Assembly: GCF_016598575.1 (NCBI RefSeq)
Contig: NZ_CP066801.1
Span: forward strand, 4,382,501-4,446,500
Length of the DNA stretch: 64,000 nucleotides
Direction: 5' to 3'
Source: Streptomyces sp. HSG2
GTDB taxonomy: Bacteria > Actinomycetota > Actinomycetes > Streptomycetales > Streptomycetaceae
Part shown: in pieces, positions 20,805 to 28,956 of the stretch
Position numbering within the stretch: the first letter of the stretch is position 1
How the letters are laid out: each line of letters begins with the position of its first letter
Notes under the pieces: generated by a model
The model's input: the letters and a program-made list of their open reading frames with translations, nothing else
Databases searched by the model: none
Told to the model about the DNA's origin: nothing
Position numbers and translations under genes: made by a program

Positions 20805-21920
20805 GTGAAGGTCGGCATCCCCCGTGAGGTAAAGAACAACGAGTTCCGGGTCGCCATCACCCCGGCCGGAGTCCACGAGCTGGTGCGCCACGGCCACCAG
20901 GTCGTCATCGAGAGCGGAGCGGGTGTCGGTTCCTCGATCGCGGACTCCGACTACGTCGCCGCCGGCGCGGAGCCGCTGGGCACGGCCGACGAGGTGTGGG
21001 CCGCCGCGGATCTGCTGCTGAAGGTCAAGGAGCCGGTGGCGGAGGAGTACCACCGCCTCCGCAAGGGCCAGATCCTGTTCACCTACCTGCACCTCGCCGC
21101 GTCCAGGGCGTGCACGGACGCGCTGCTGGACTCCGGGACGACCGCCTTCGCCTACGAGACCGTCGAACTGCCCAGCCGGGCACTGCCGTTGCTGGCCCCC
21201 ATGTCCGAGGTCGCCGGTCGGCTCGCACCTCAGGTGGGCGCTTGTCACCTGCTGCGCGCGGCGGGCGGTCGTGGCGTCCTCCCGGGCGGCGTGCCCGGCG
21301 TGACCCCGGCCAAGGCCGTGGTCATCGGTGGAGGCGTCTCGGGCTGGAACGCCACGCAGATCGCGGTCGGCATGGGCTTCGAGGTGACGCTGCTCGACCG
21401 GGACATCGACAAGCTGCGCGAGGCCGACCGGATCTTCGGAACCAAGGTCAAGGCGATCATGTCCAACGCCTTCGAGTTGGAGAAGGCCGTCACGGAGGCC
21501 GACCTGGTGGTCGGCGCGGTGCTCATCCCCGGCGCCAAGGCCCCGAAGCTGGTCACCAACGAGTTGGTCTCCCGGATGAAGTCCGGAAGTGTCCTTGTCG
21601 ACATCGCGATCGACCAGGGCGGTTGCTTCGAGGACTCGCGGCCGACCACCCACGCCGACCCCACCTTCCGGGTGCACGACTCGGTCTTCTACTGCGTCGC
21701 CAACATGCCCGGAGCGGTTCCGAACACCTCGACGAACGCGCTCACCAACGCGACGCTGCCCTACGTGGTGGAGTTGGCGGACCGGGGCTGGGTCGAGGCG
21801 GCCCATCGCGACCCGGCACTGGCCAAGGGCCTGCAGACGCACGAGGGCAAGGTCGTCTACCGAGAGGTCGCCGAGGCGCACGGCCTCGACTACGTGGACC
21901 CCGCCGTCCTCCTGGGTTGA
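20805..21920 (+). CDS. ald: Alanine dehydrogenase
   Basis: A 371-residue NAD-dependent enzyme that interconverts L-alanine and pyruvate plus ammonia. Residues Lys75 (LLKVKEP) and His96 (TYLHLA) are the expected substrate-binding and catalytic pair, and VIGGGVSGWNA (about 170) is the NAD-binding loop. GTG at 20805 gives the usual family length and opening VKVGIPREVKNNEFRVA, with AAGGA at 20789-20793; the GTG at 20796 is too close to that site. The upstream phased repeats suggest regulated expression, and a hairpin follows the gene. Confidence 0.96.
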   Translation: MKVGIPREVKNNEFRVAITPAGVHELVRHGHQVVIESGAGVGSSIADSDYVAAGAEPLGTADEVWAAADLLLKVKEPVAEEYHRLRKGQILFTYLHLAASRACTDALLDSGTTAFAYETVELPSRALPLLAPMSEVAGRLAPQVGACHLLRAAGGRGVLPGGVPGVTPAKAVVIGGGVSGWNATQIAVGMGFEVTLLDRDIDKLREADRIFGTKVKAIMSNAFELEKAVTEADLVVGAVLIPGAKAPKLVTNELVSRMKSGSVLVDIAIDQGGCFEDSRPTTHADPTFRVHDSVFYCVANMPGAVPNTSTNALTNATLPYVVELADRGWVEAAHRDPALAKGLQTHEGKVVYREVAEAHGLDYVDPAVLLG

Positions 21921-22023
21921 CCACCGCGGCCGTCGGTCCCGTCCCCGCACGTCGGTGGGGGTGCGGCGGGCCGCCCCGACGAACGGTCACCATGTGACGA
22001 CACGCTTCCCCCGGGAGCGTGCC

Positions 22024-22053
22024 CGGCCGGACCTCGCACGAGAGGTCCGGCCG
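22024..22053 (+). terminator. Hairpin after ald
   Basis: Perfect 12-bp inverted repeat (22024-22035 with 22042-22053), 6-nt loop GCACGA, about 100 nt after the ald stop and before the parA promoter. Likely a U-less terminator. Confidence 0.7.
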
Positions 22054-22194
22054 TCGCGTGTGCGAGGCTCCACCGTCCCGGGCGTCGGGACCCCGTCGCG
22101 CCACGCACCCGACGGCGCGCGGTGCGACGCTCGTACGCCCTTGACAGGCGGGTGCTTCCGTACCGACACATCGGGTCGCGTCCGGTGGATCGTG

Positions 22195-22224
22195 TTGCTG
22201 CGGACGGCCGACACGCCATAGAGT
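22195..22224 (+). promoter_or_regulatory. Candidate vegetative promoter for parA operon
   Basis: TTGCTG at 22195-22200 and TAGAGT at 22219-22224 are 18 bp apart and resemble HrdB-type -35/-10 elements. They lie about 70 nt upstream of the parA start codon. A second, perfect TTGACA occurs at 22141-22146 but lacks a matching -10. Confidence 0.45.
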
Positions 22225-22296
22225 CGCAGACCGTCGGCATGGTGCCAGACCGACCTGTCTCGAAGTTTCCTGGTCCCCAAGGAGGTAGGACGACTT

Positions 22297-23472
22297 GTGA
22301 ACGAGTCGACATTTGCTCCCGGGGGTTATCGACCAGGACCAGAAGGGCCCGCCCGGGACCTGACTCCCGGTCGTCGCGGGGCTGTCGGCTCTGTCGCGGT
22401 ACGGACCTTCGCAGCCCACCAGAGTCCGCAGGACTCCCCGTCAGCACACCAGAGCATGGATGGCCAACACGTGAACGCCATGGCCGGCGACGGAAGTGGC
22501 GCGCCCCGCAACCACTTCGCCGATGACGACGAACTGCCCGAGGGGCACTTCTACGACCCCGACGCGGAGTACGAGCCCGACCCCGAGTACGCCGCCACTC
22601 TGGCTCCCGACGCGGCCCGGCAGCGCCGCGAGCGGATCGGCCCGACAGGACGTCCGCTCCCGTACTTCCCGATCCCCGGACCGTTGGCCGATCACGGCCC
22701 CGCGAAGATCATCGCCATGTGCAACCAGAAGGGCGGCGTCGGCAAGACCACGTCGGCCATCAACCTGGGCGCCGCGCTGGCGGAGTACGGACGCCGGGTG
22801 CTGCTCGTGGACTTCGACCCTCAGGGCGCCCTCTCGGTGGGGCTCGGCGTCAACCCGATGGAGCTGGACCTCACCGTCTACAACCTGCTCATGGAGCGGG
22901 GAATGGCGGCCGACGAGGTGCTGCTGAAGACCGCCGTCCCCAACATGGACCTGCTGCCCAGCAACATCGACCTGTCCGCCGCCGAGGTCCAACTGGTCAG
23001 CGAGGTCGCCCGGGAGTCCTCGCTTCAGCGTGCGCTGAAACCGTTGCTCCCCGACTACGACTACGTCGTGATCGACTGTCAGCCCTCGCTCGGTCTGCTC
23101 ACGGTGAACGCGCTCACGGCGGCGCACAAGGTGATCGTCCCCCTGGAGTGCGAGTTCTTCGCCCTGCGCGGAGTGGCCCTGCTCACCGAGACGATCGAGA
23201 AGGTCCAGGAGCGGCTCAACCCGGAGCTGCGACTCGACGGAATCCTCGCCACGATGTACGACTCCCGGACCGTACACAGTCGCGAGGTGCTGGCCAGGGT
23301 CGTCGAGGCGTTCGACGACCACGTCTACCACACCGTCATCGGGCGTACGGTGCGCTTCCCGGAGACCACCGTCGCGGGCGAGCCGATCACCACGTACGCC
23401 TCCAACTCCGTCGGCGCCGCCGCCTATCGTCAGCTCGCCAGGGAGGTGCTCGCCCGGTGTCACGCCGAGTGA
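22297..23472 (+). CDS. ParA/Soj-type partition ATPase (second ParA, SMC-ScpAB operon)
   Basis: A 391-residue deviant-Walker ATPase. Residues 1-130 are a poorly ordered extension rich in Pro, Gly and acidic residues; the ATPase core follows with KGGVGKT at 145-151, DFDPQGALSVGLG and VIDCQPSLGLLT. GTG at 22297 has an excellent AAGGAGGT site 10 nt upstream, so the long extension is probably translated. It heads a gene run with an RHH-like protein and scpA/scpB and has no ParB beside it, so it is not the origin-proximal parAB system. The likely role is in nucleoid positioning or segregation, by inference from family and context. Confidence 0.92.
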   Translation: MNESTFAPGGYRPGPEGPARDLTPGRRGAVGSVAVRTFAAHQSPQDSPSAHQSMDGQHVNAMAGDGSGAPRNHFADDDELPEGHFYDPDAEYEPDPEYAATLAPDAARQRRERIGPTGRPLPYFPIPGPLADHGPAKIIAMCNQKGGVGKTTSAINLGAALAEYGRRVLLVDFDPQGALSVGLGVNPMELDLTVYNLLMERGMAADEVLLKTAVPNMDLLPSNIDLSAAEVQLVSEVARESSLQRALKPLLPDYDYVVIDCQPSLGLLTVNALTAAHKVIVPLECEFFALRGVALLTETIEKVQERLNPELRLDGILATMYDSRTVHSREVLARVVEAFDDHVYHTVIGRTVRFPETTVAGEPITTYASNSVGAAAYRQLAREVLARCHAE

Positions 23473-24038
23473 GTCTGCCGGGAGCCGACGAACTCTTCCG
23501 CACGACCGGTGGGTCGGCCCTCCAGCCGTCCACCCCACGACGCGGGCCCGGCGAGGCTCGGGTGCCCGCTCCGGCGGGGGAGAGCGGTGGCGTCGCCGAG
23601 GGCGACACCCTCCCCTCCGTGCCCGCGCAGAGCGGCGACCTCGAGCGCGCCGAGCACGCCGCGACGGCGGACGTCGAACCGGCCGAGAGCCGGGAGACGC
23701 GAGGCCGCGACACCGAGCGCGCCGGAAGGCGGCGATCCCCCGACGCGGGCGCGCCGGAGGACACCGCCCCCGGCACCGGTGGCGCCCGCAGGCGGGGGCG
23801 CGCCGCCGGAAGGCGGCCCAGCGGTCGCGAGCGCCACGACGAGAAGATCACCGTATACGTCTCCGCCGAGGAGCTCATGGACTTGGAGCATGCCCGGCTG
23901 GTCCTTCGGGGTGAGCACGGCCTCGCCGTCGATCGCGGCCGGATCGTCCGCGAGGCGGTCGCGGTGGTCCTCGCGGATCTGGAGACCCGAGGCGACGCCA
24001 GCATCCTCGTACGCCGTCTCCGAGGCCGTCAGCGATAG
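23457..24038 (+). CDS. Disordered protein with C-terminal ribbon-helix-helix-like domain
   Basis: A 193-residue protein whose first 125 residues are low-complexity (Ala, Glu, Arg, Pro) and whose C-terminus DEKITVYVSAEELMDLEHARL...GRIVREAVAVVLADLE has the strand-helix-helix pattern of RHH DNA-binding proteins. It overlaps the 3' end of parA by 16 nt if the GTG at 23457 (GGGAGG 10 nt upstream) is used, or by 4 nt with GTG at 23469. It lies between parA and scpA where mycobacteria have no gene. It may be the DNA-binding partner of the ParA ATPase; this is inference. Confidence 0.8.
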   Translation: MSRRVSLPGADELFRTTGGSALQPSTPRRGPGEARVPAPAGESGGVAEGDTLPSVPAQSGDLERAEHAATADVEPAESRETRGRDTERAGRRRSPDAGAPEDTAPGTGGARRRGRAAGRRPSGRERHDEKITVYVSAEELMDLEHARLVLRGEHGLAVDRGRIVREAVAVVLADLETRGDASILVRRLRGRQR

Positions 24039-24050
24039 CCTTCGGGGGTC

Positions 24051-25100
24051 ATGACCTCGCACGACGCTGTCCATCCCGGCTCGCCTCGGCGCCCCTCGCG
24101 CGGTGGAGAGGGGGCCGAGCCCTTGTCGCCCGCCCCGACGACGCCCACGTCCGAGCCCTTGGGCGTCCGTCCGACGCCAGAGGCGAGCGGCGCCCCGCAC
24201 CGGACGCCCGTCCCGCCGTCGGGAGCGGACCGGCCCGAGCCCGGTACCTCGGACCTCGCCGACACCGGAGAGTCGCCGCCGCGGTCCGGCGAGGGGCGCT
24301 TCACGGTCCGGCTGGCCAACTTCGAGGGGCCCTTCGACCTGTTGCTGCACCTCATCGCCCGGCACCGGCTCGACGTCACCGAGGTGGCGCTGTCCCGCGT
24401 CACCGACGAGTTCATCGCGTACATCCGCGCTCACGGACCGGACTGGGACCTGGACGAGACGACCGAGTTCCTGGTGGTGGCCGCGACCCTGCTCGATCTG
24501 AAGGCCGCCCGGTTGCTGCCGGCCGCGGAGGTCGAGGACGAGGAGGACCTCGCCCTGCTGGAGGCCCGCGACCTGCTGTTCGCGCGGCTGCTGCAGTATC
24601 GCGCCTACAAGCGGATCGCGGAGATCCTCGGCGGGCGCCTCGACGCGGAGACCCTGCGCCACCCCCGCACCGTGGGACTCGAACCCCACCACGCGGCACT
24701 CCTGCCGGAGGTCGTCATCGGCCTCGGTCCGGAGGGCCTCGCCCGGCTCGCCGCGCGGGCCTCGCGACCGAGGCCGGAGCCGCGGGTGCTCGTGGAGCAC
24801 GTCCACGCTCCCCTCGTCGGGGTACGCGAGCAGGCCGCCGTACTGGTCGCCCGGCTCAGGGACGCGGGAGAGGCGCTCTTCGGCGACCTGGTCGCGGACG
24901 CGGGGGACGCGCCGACCGTCGTCGCCCGCTTTCTCGCGCTGCTGGAGCTGTACAGGGAAAGGGCCGTGGCCTTGGAGCAGGAGTCCCCGCTCGGCGACCT
25001 GCGGGTGCGCTGGACCGGCGGCACCACCGACCCGATTCCCCTGGTCGTCGACCAGGCCGACGACCGGCCCGAGCCGCCGGAGAGGGAGACCGGAGCATGA
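24051..25100 (+). CDS. scpA: Segregation and condensation protein A
   Basis: A 349-residue kleisin of the SMC complex. About 80 N-terminal residues are disordered and Pro-rich; the conserved part starts FTVRLANFEGPFDLLLHLIARHRLDVTEV, followed by TEFLVVAATLLDLKAARLLP and a C-terminal winged-helix segment. The family bridges SMC head domains and partners ScpB in chromosome condensation. It overlaps scpB by 4 nt (ATGA). The start is the first ATG, 12 nt after the previous stop; a shorter start at a GTG within the disordered part cannot be excluded. Confidence 0.94.
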   Translation: MTSHDAVHPGSPRRPSRGGEGAEPLSPAPTTPTSEPLGVRPTPEASGAPHRTPVPPSGADRPEPGTSDLADTGESPPRSGEGRFTVRLANFEGPFDLLLHLIARHRLDVTEVALSRVTDEFIAYIRAHGPDWDLDETTEFLVVAATLLDLKAARLLPAAEVEDEEDLALLEARDLLFARLLQYRAYKRIAEILGGRLDAETLRHPRTVGLEPHHAALLPEVVIGLGPEGLARLAARASRPRPEPRVLVEHVHAPLVGVREQAAVLVARLRDAGEALFGDLVADAGDAPTVVARFLALLELYRERAVALEQESPLGDLRVRWTGGTTDPIPLVVDQADDRPEPPERETGA

Positions 25101-25777
25101 GTGGCGAGTCGGTGGCCGACACCGCGACGATCCCCTCGGGCATCGCGGACCTCGCGCTGAGGCCCGCCTTGGAGGCGGTGCTCATGGTGGTGGACGAACC
25201 GGTGACCGAGCGGACGCTCGCCGCGGTCCTGGGGCGTTCCGTCGAACGGATCGGGGACGCCCTGCGGGCGCTTGCCGACGACTACACGTCCCAGGGGCGG
25301 GGCTTCGAGCTGAGGCACGTCGCCGGCGGATGGCGCTTCTCCACGCGTGCGGAGTACTCCGCCGCCGTCGAGCGGTTCGTCCTCGACGGTCGGCGGGCCC
25401 GCCTCACCCAGGCCGCTTTGGAGACGCTGGCCGTGGTGGCCTATCGTCAGCCGGTCAGCCGCGGCGCGGTCGCCGCGGTGCGAGGGGTGAACTGCGACGG
25501 TGTGATGCGGACCCTCCTGCAACGGGGTCTCGTCCGGGAGGCGGGCACGGAAGCCGGCACAGGTGCGATCCTGTACGGGACGACGAATCACTTCCTGGAG
25601 CGGATGGGCCTGCGCGACCTGGACGAGCTTCCGGAGCTCGCGCCCTTCCTCCCCGAGGCCGAGGCGGTCGAGGCGGAGGCCGGGGAGGCCGGGTCGCCCT
25701 TCGACCCGGACGCCCTCGACCAGGACGACGGAGCCGGGGTCACCACCCCGACAACAACGACGACGACGGAAATCTGA
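25097..25777 (+). CDS. scpB: Segregation and condensation protein B
   Basis: A 226-residue two-winged-helix protein of the SMC-ScpAB complex: RPALEAVLMVVDEPVTERTLAAVLG in the first wing, QAALETLAVVAYRQPVSRGAVAAVRGVNCDGVMRTLLQRGLV in the second, then a polyacidic and Thr-rich tail. ATG overlaps the scpA stop, and its own stop overlaps the next start by one base, so all are translated in sequence. Confidence 0.95.
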   Translation: MSGESVADTATIPSGIADLALRPALEAVLMVVDEPVTERTLAAVLGRSVERIGDALRALADDYTSQGRGFELRHVAGGWRFSTRAEYSAAVERFVLDGRRARLTQAALETLAVVAYRQPVSRGAVAAVRGVNCDGVMRTLLQRGLVREAGTEAGTGAILYGTTNHFLERMGLRDLDELPELAPFLPEAEAVEAEAGEAGSPFDPDALDQDDGAGVTTPTTTTTTEI

Positions 25778-26865
25778 TGCGAAGCAGCGGTAGCGGCAGC
25801 GGCAGGAGCGGTCGGCGCGGTGACCACCGCGGTACCGGCGACAGCAGGGACCAGAAGCGGGGCGACCAGGGTCGGCCGAGCAAGCCCAGGCCGGAGGAGC
25901 GCCGCTACGATGTCGGCCCCGGGGCCTCCAAAGACGGCCCCAAGTCCGGTCGTGGCGCGGCGGCCCGGGGCGCCTCCGCCCGCGGCGGCGCCAAGGGCGG
26001 CCCCAAGCAGCCCGGACAGCGTGGCGCCCGTACGTCCCCGGCCCGGTCCCGCGAGTACGACGCGCGCGCCGAGGAACGCAACCGCGAGCGCTACGCGGGT
26101 CGGAAGGAGGTCCGGACCCCTCGGACCTTCCCCGGCGCCGAGCAGGAAGGCGAGCGTCTCCAGAAGGTGTTGGCCAGGGCGGGCTACGGGTCCCGGAGGG
26201 CCTGTGAGGACCTGATCGAGCAGGCTCGTGTCGAGGTGAACGGCGCCATCGTCACCGAGCAGGGCAAGCGGGTCGATCCGGAGCGCGACGAGGTCAAGGT
26301 CGACGGCCTGACCGTGGCCACGCAGTCGTACCAGTTCTTCTCGCTGAACAAGCCCGCCGGCGTCGTCTCCACCATGGAGGACCCCGAGGGGCGGCAGTGT
26401 CTGGGCGACTACGTCACCAACCGGGAGACGCGCCTCTTCCACGTCGGCCGACTCGACACCGAGACCGAGGGCGTCATCCTGCTCACCAATCACGGGGAGC
26501 TGGCCCACCGACTCACCCACCCGAAGTACGGGGTCGAGAAGACCTACCTCGCCCACATCGTGGGCCCGATCCCCCGGGACCTCGGCAAGCGGCTGAAGGA
26601 CGGCGTCCGGCTGGACGACGGATACGCGCGCGCCGACCACTTCCGGGTCGTGGAGCAGACCGGCAAGAACTACCTCGTCGAGGTCACGCTGCACGAGGGG
26701 CGCAAGCACATCGTGCGCCGGATGCTCGCCGAAGCCGGTTTCCCCGTGGACAGGCTGGTGCGGACGGCCTTCGGCCCGATCACGCTCGGCGACCAGAAGT
26801 CCGGGTGGCTGCGCCGCCTCTCCAACACCGAGGTCGGCACGTTGATGCGGGAGGTCGACCTGTAG
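25777..26865 (+). CDS. RsuA/RluB-type pseudouridine synthase
   Basis: A 362-residue enzyme. Residues 1-110 are a basic, Gly/Arg-rich disordered tail typical of the actinobacterial members; an S4 domain follows (RLQKVLARAGYGSRRACEDLIEQARVEVNG), then the pseudouridine synthase core with catalytic Asp227 in GRLDTETEG. It isomerises uridine in rRNA; whether 16S (RsuA) or 23S (RluB) cannot be decided from sequence, though the long basic tail and genome position match proteins usually called RluB. ATG shares its first base with the scpB stop. Confidence 0.93.
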   Translation: MRSSGSGSGRSGRRGDHRGTGDSRDQKRGDQGRPSKPRPEERRYDVGPGASKDGPKSGRGAAARGASARGGAKGGPKQPGQRGARTSPARSREYDARAEERNRERYAGRKEVRTPRTFPGAEQEGERLQKVLARAGYGSRRACEDLIEQARVEVNGAIVTEQGKRVDPERDEVKVDGLTVATQSYQFFSLNKPAGVVSTMEDPEGRQCLGDYVTNRETRLFHVGRLDTETEGVILLTNHGELAHRLTHPKYGVEKTYLAHIVGPIPRDLGKRLKDGVRLDDGYARADHFRVVEQTGKNYLVEVTLHEGRKHIVRRMLAEAGFPVDRLVRTAFGPITLGDQKSGWLRRLSNTEVGTLMREVDL

Positions 26866-26926
26866 AACCCGGCCCGCCCGGCCCTCCCGCCCGTCGCCGG
26901 GGCCGGCACGGAGGGTCGAGGAGCGG

Positions 26927-27325
26927 TCAGGCCAGATGCACGGAGTCGCCCTCCACCGTGACGGGGGCCGAGGGCAGGGGGCGCGTGGCCGGGCCGCGCT
27001 CCACCGAGCCATCGTCCACGCGGAACCGGCTGTCGTGGCACGCGCAGTTGATCGTGCCGCCGGAGACATCCGTGACCAGGCAGTTCTGGTGGGTGCAGAG
27101 TGCGGAGAAGGCTCGGAAGTCCCCTTCCTCCGGCTGGGTCACGACCACCCTGTCATCGGGGAACACGACGCCACCGCCGACCGGGATGTCCTCGGTGCGC
27201 GCGAGCGGCCGGGAGAGGTCGGGGGCCGAGGCGGACGTCTCCGTCTCCGCCGCGCCGCAGCCCGCGGTGACCGCCGCCGCGCCGGTCGCGAGCAGAATGG
27301 TGCGGCGCGTCGCGTGGTGGGGCAT
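26927..27325 (-). CDS. Rieske [2Fe-2S] lipoprotein, probable Tat substrate
   Basis: A 132-residue exported single-domain Rieske protein. The signal peptide has a twin arginine (Arg7-Arg8, ATRRTILL) and ends in a lipobox TAGC with Cys23 as the lipidated residue. The cluster ligands are Cys77/His79 (CTH) and Cys94/His97 (CACH); Cys82 and Cys96 are placed for the stabilising disulfide seen in cytochrome bc-type Rieske proteins. AGGAG precedes the ATG by 6 nt. It is convergent with the pseudouridine synthase gene, with no redox partner beside it. Its electron donor and acceptor are unknown. Confidence 0.9.
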   Translation of the reverse strand: MPHHATRRTILLATGAAAVTAGCGAAETETSASAPDLSRPLARTEDIPVGGGVVFPDDRVVVTQPEEGDFRAFSALCTHQNCLVTDVSGGTINCACHDSRFRVDDGSVERGPATRPLPSAPVTVEGDSVHLA

Positions 27326-27540
27326 GTGCCACTCCTGAGGGAAGAGGGAACCGGGGAGCCGATGTCCGGCATCCTGGCACTTCGCCGACGCCCGAGGAAG
27401 CGAAACGGGCGAAGAATCACGAAAGGGACCAAGTCGCCCCGGGTCGGGACCCGCGCGGTGGGGTCGTCGTCCGGCGGCGGGTGGCTCTGGCTACCCTGGA
27501 CCCGGCGAGACCGGGGCGCAGAGCAGCGAGGAGCGACACC

Positions 27541-27778
27541 GTGACGGTGCGAGCGGCGCGGGGGACCCATCCCTCGGGTGACCGCGTGGCCCGGACGACG
27601 TCTCGGAGGCGAAGCGCGGGCCCTCGGCGTGCCGTGTCCCCTCGTCCCCGGAGACGGCCGGCGGGCTTGAGGCTCTCCCGAGCGCCGTCGGCCCGCCTCT
27701 GCCCACCGTCGACGACGGGACATCCGCCACGTCTTCCTCGGCGTCGCCGAGGCCCTGAGCAAGGACATCGCCCAATGA
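27541..27778 (+). pseudogene. aroH: Degraded aroH-type chorismate mutase remnant
   Basis: The region directly before tyrA keeps both ends of an AroH-family chorismate mutase but not the middle. From the GTG at 27541 the first residues VTVRAARG match the AroH opening, with AGGAG upstream. The last 19 codons (27719-27775, another frame) read DIRHVFLGVAEALSKDIAQ, closely matching AroH C-termini, and stop in TGA overlapping the tyrA ATG. The interval is only about 237 nt against roughly 360 for the gene, and the frames disagree. The catalytic glutamate and central arginine are gone, and the active-site Tyr of HVYL is Phe. Confidence 0.78.
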
Positions 27779-28860
27779 GAACCGCACTGGTCGTCGGCAC
27801 CGGCCTCATCGGCACCTCCGCCGCCCTGGCCCTGGCGGGGCGGGGCGTCACGGTCCACCTCAGCGACCCGGACCCGGGACAGGCCCGCACCGCCGCCGCC
27901 CTGGGCGCCGGCACGGAGGACCCCCCCGAGGGACCGGTCGACCTCGCGATCGTGGCCGCCCCTCCCGCGCACGTCGCCGACGTGCTCGCCGACGCCCTGC
28001 GGCGGGGACTCGCCCGCGGCTACGTGGACGTCGCCAGCGTCAAGGGCGGCCCGCGTCGCGACCTGCTCGCCCGCGGGATCGACCTCGGCGCCTACCTCGG
28101 CACCCATCCCATGTCCGGCCGGGAGAAGTCCGGCCCGCTCGCCGCCACGGCCGATCTCTTCGAAGGTCGCCCGTGGGTGCTGACGCCGACCCGGGACACC
28201 GACACCGAGGTCCTGAACCTGGCGCTGGAACTCGTCTCCCACTGTCGTGCCGTGCCCGTCGTCATGGACGCGGAAGCCCACGACCGGGCCGTCGCCCTCG
28301 TCTCCCACATGCCGCACCTCGTCTCCAGCACGGTCGCCGCGCGACTGGAGCACGCCGACGAGGCCGCCGTCAGGTTGTGCGGGCAGGGGATGCGCGACGT
28401 GACCCGGATCGCCGCCTCCGACCCTCGGATGTGGATCGACATCCTGTCCGCGAACCCGGGTCCGGTGGCCGACCTGCTGACCGATGTCGCCGCCGATCTG
28501 GAGGAGACCGTACGCGCCCTGCGCGCGCTGGAGTCCGCGGACGACGAAGCCCGGAGCAGGGGCGTGGCCGGAGTGGAGGGCCTGCTGCGGCGCGGCAACG
28601 CCGGGCAGGTCAGGGTGCCCGGCAAACACGGCAGCGCCCCTCGGGTCTACGAGACCGTCGCCGTGCTCATCGACGACCAGCCGGGGCAGCTCGCGCGGAT
28701 CTTCGCGGACGCCGATCGGGCCGCCGTCAACGTCGAGGACGTGCGGATCGAGCACGCGACGGGCCGACAGGCCGGTCTGGTGCAGCTGATGGTCGAGCCG
28801 AAGGCCGCGCCCGTGCTCAGGGAGGCCCTTCGGGAGCGGGGTTGGGCGCTTCGCGGCTGA
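27775..28860 (+). CDS. tyrA: Prephenate dehydrogenase
   Basis: A 361-residue enzyme of tyrosine synthesis that converts prephenate to 4-hydroxyphenylpyruvate with NAD. The Rossmann loop VVGTGLIGTS is at 6-15; GTHPMSGREKSG and the later SHMPHLVSSTVA are family motifs. The last 75 residues (YETVAVLIDDQPGQLARIFADADRAAVNVEDVRI) form an ACT domain, implying allosteric amino-acid control. ATG at 27775 is the conserved start. The same frame is open upstream to the aroH-derived GTG at 27541, so an N-terminally extended form of 439 residues is possible. Confidence 0.94.
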   Translation: MRTALVVGTGLIGTSAALALAGRGVTVHLSDPDPGQARTAAALGAGTEDPPEGPVDLAIVAAPPAHVADVLADALRRGLARGYVDVASVKGGPRRDLLARGIDLGAYLGTHPMSGREKSGPLAATADLFEGRPWVLTPTRDTDTEVLNLALELVSHCRAVPVVMDAEAHDRAVALVSHMPHLVSSTVAARLEHADEAAVRLCGQGMRDVTRIAASDPRMWIDILSANPGPVADLLTDVAADLEETVRALRALESADDEARSRGVAGVEGLLRRGNAGQVRVPGKHGSAPRVYETVAVLIDDQPGQLARIFADADRAAVNVEDVRIEHATGRQAGLVQLMVEPKAAPVLREALRERGWALRG

Positions 28861-28956
28861 CCGCCGGTCCGCCCGCGGCCGACGAGCCAGTAACCTGGTG
28901 CGGGGCGCCTCGGTGCCCGCACCTCACTCACCCCAGCGCACATGGAAGGTGGCCCC

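Noticed and set aside
26866..26926. Short GC-rich hairpin between the pseudouridine synthase and Rieske genes
   Set aside because: Only about 7 bp of good pairing, so it is not listed as a terminator.
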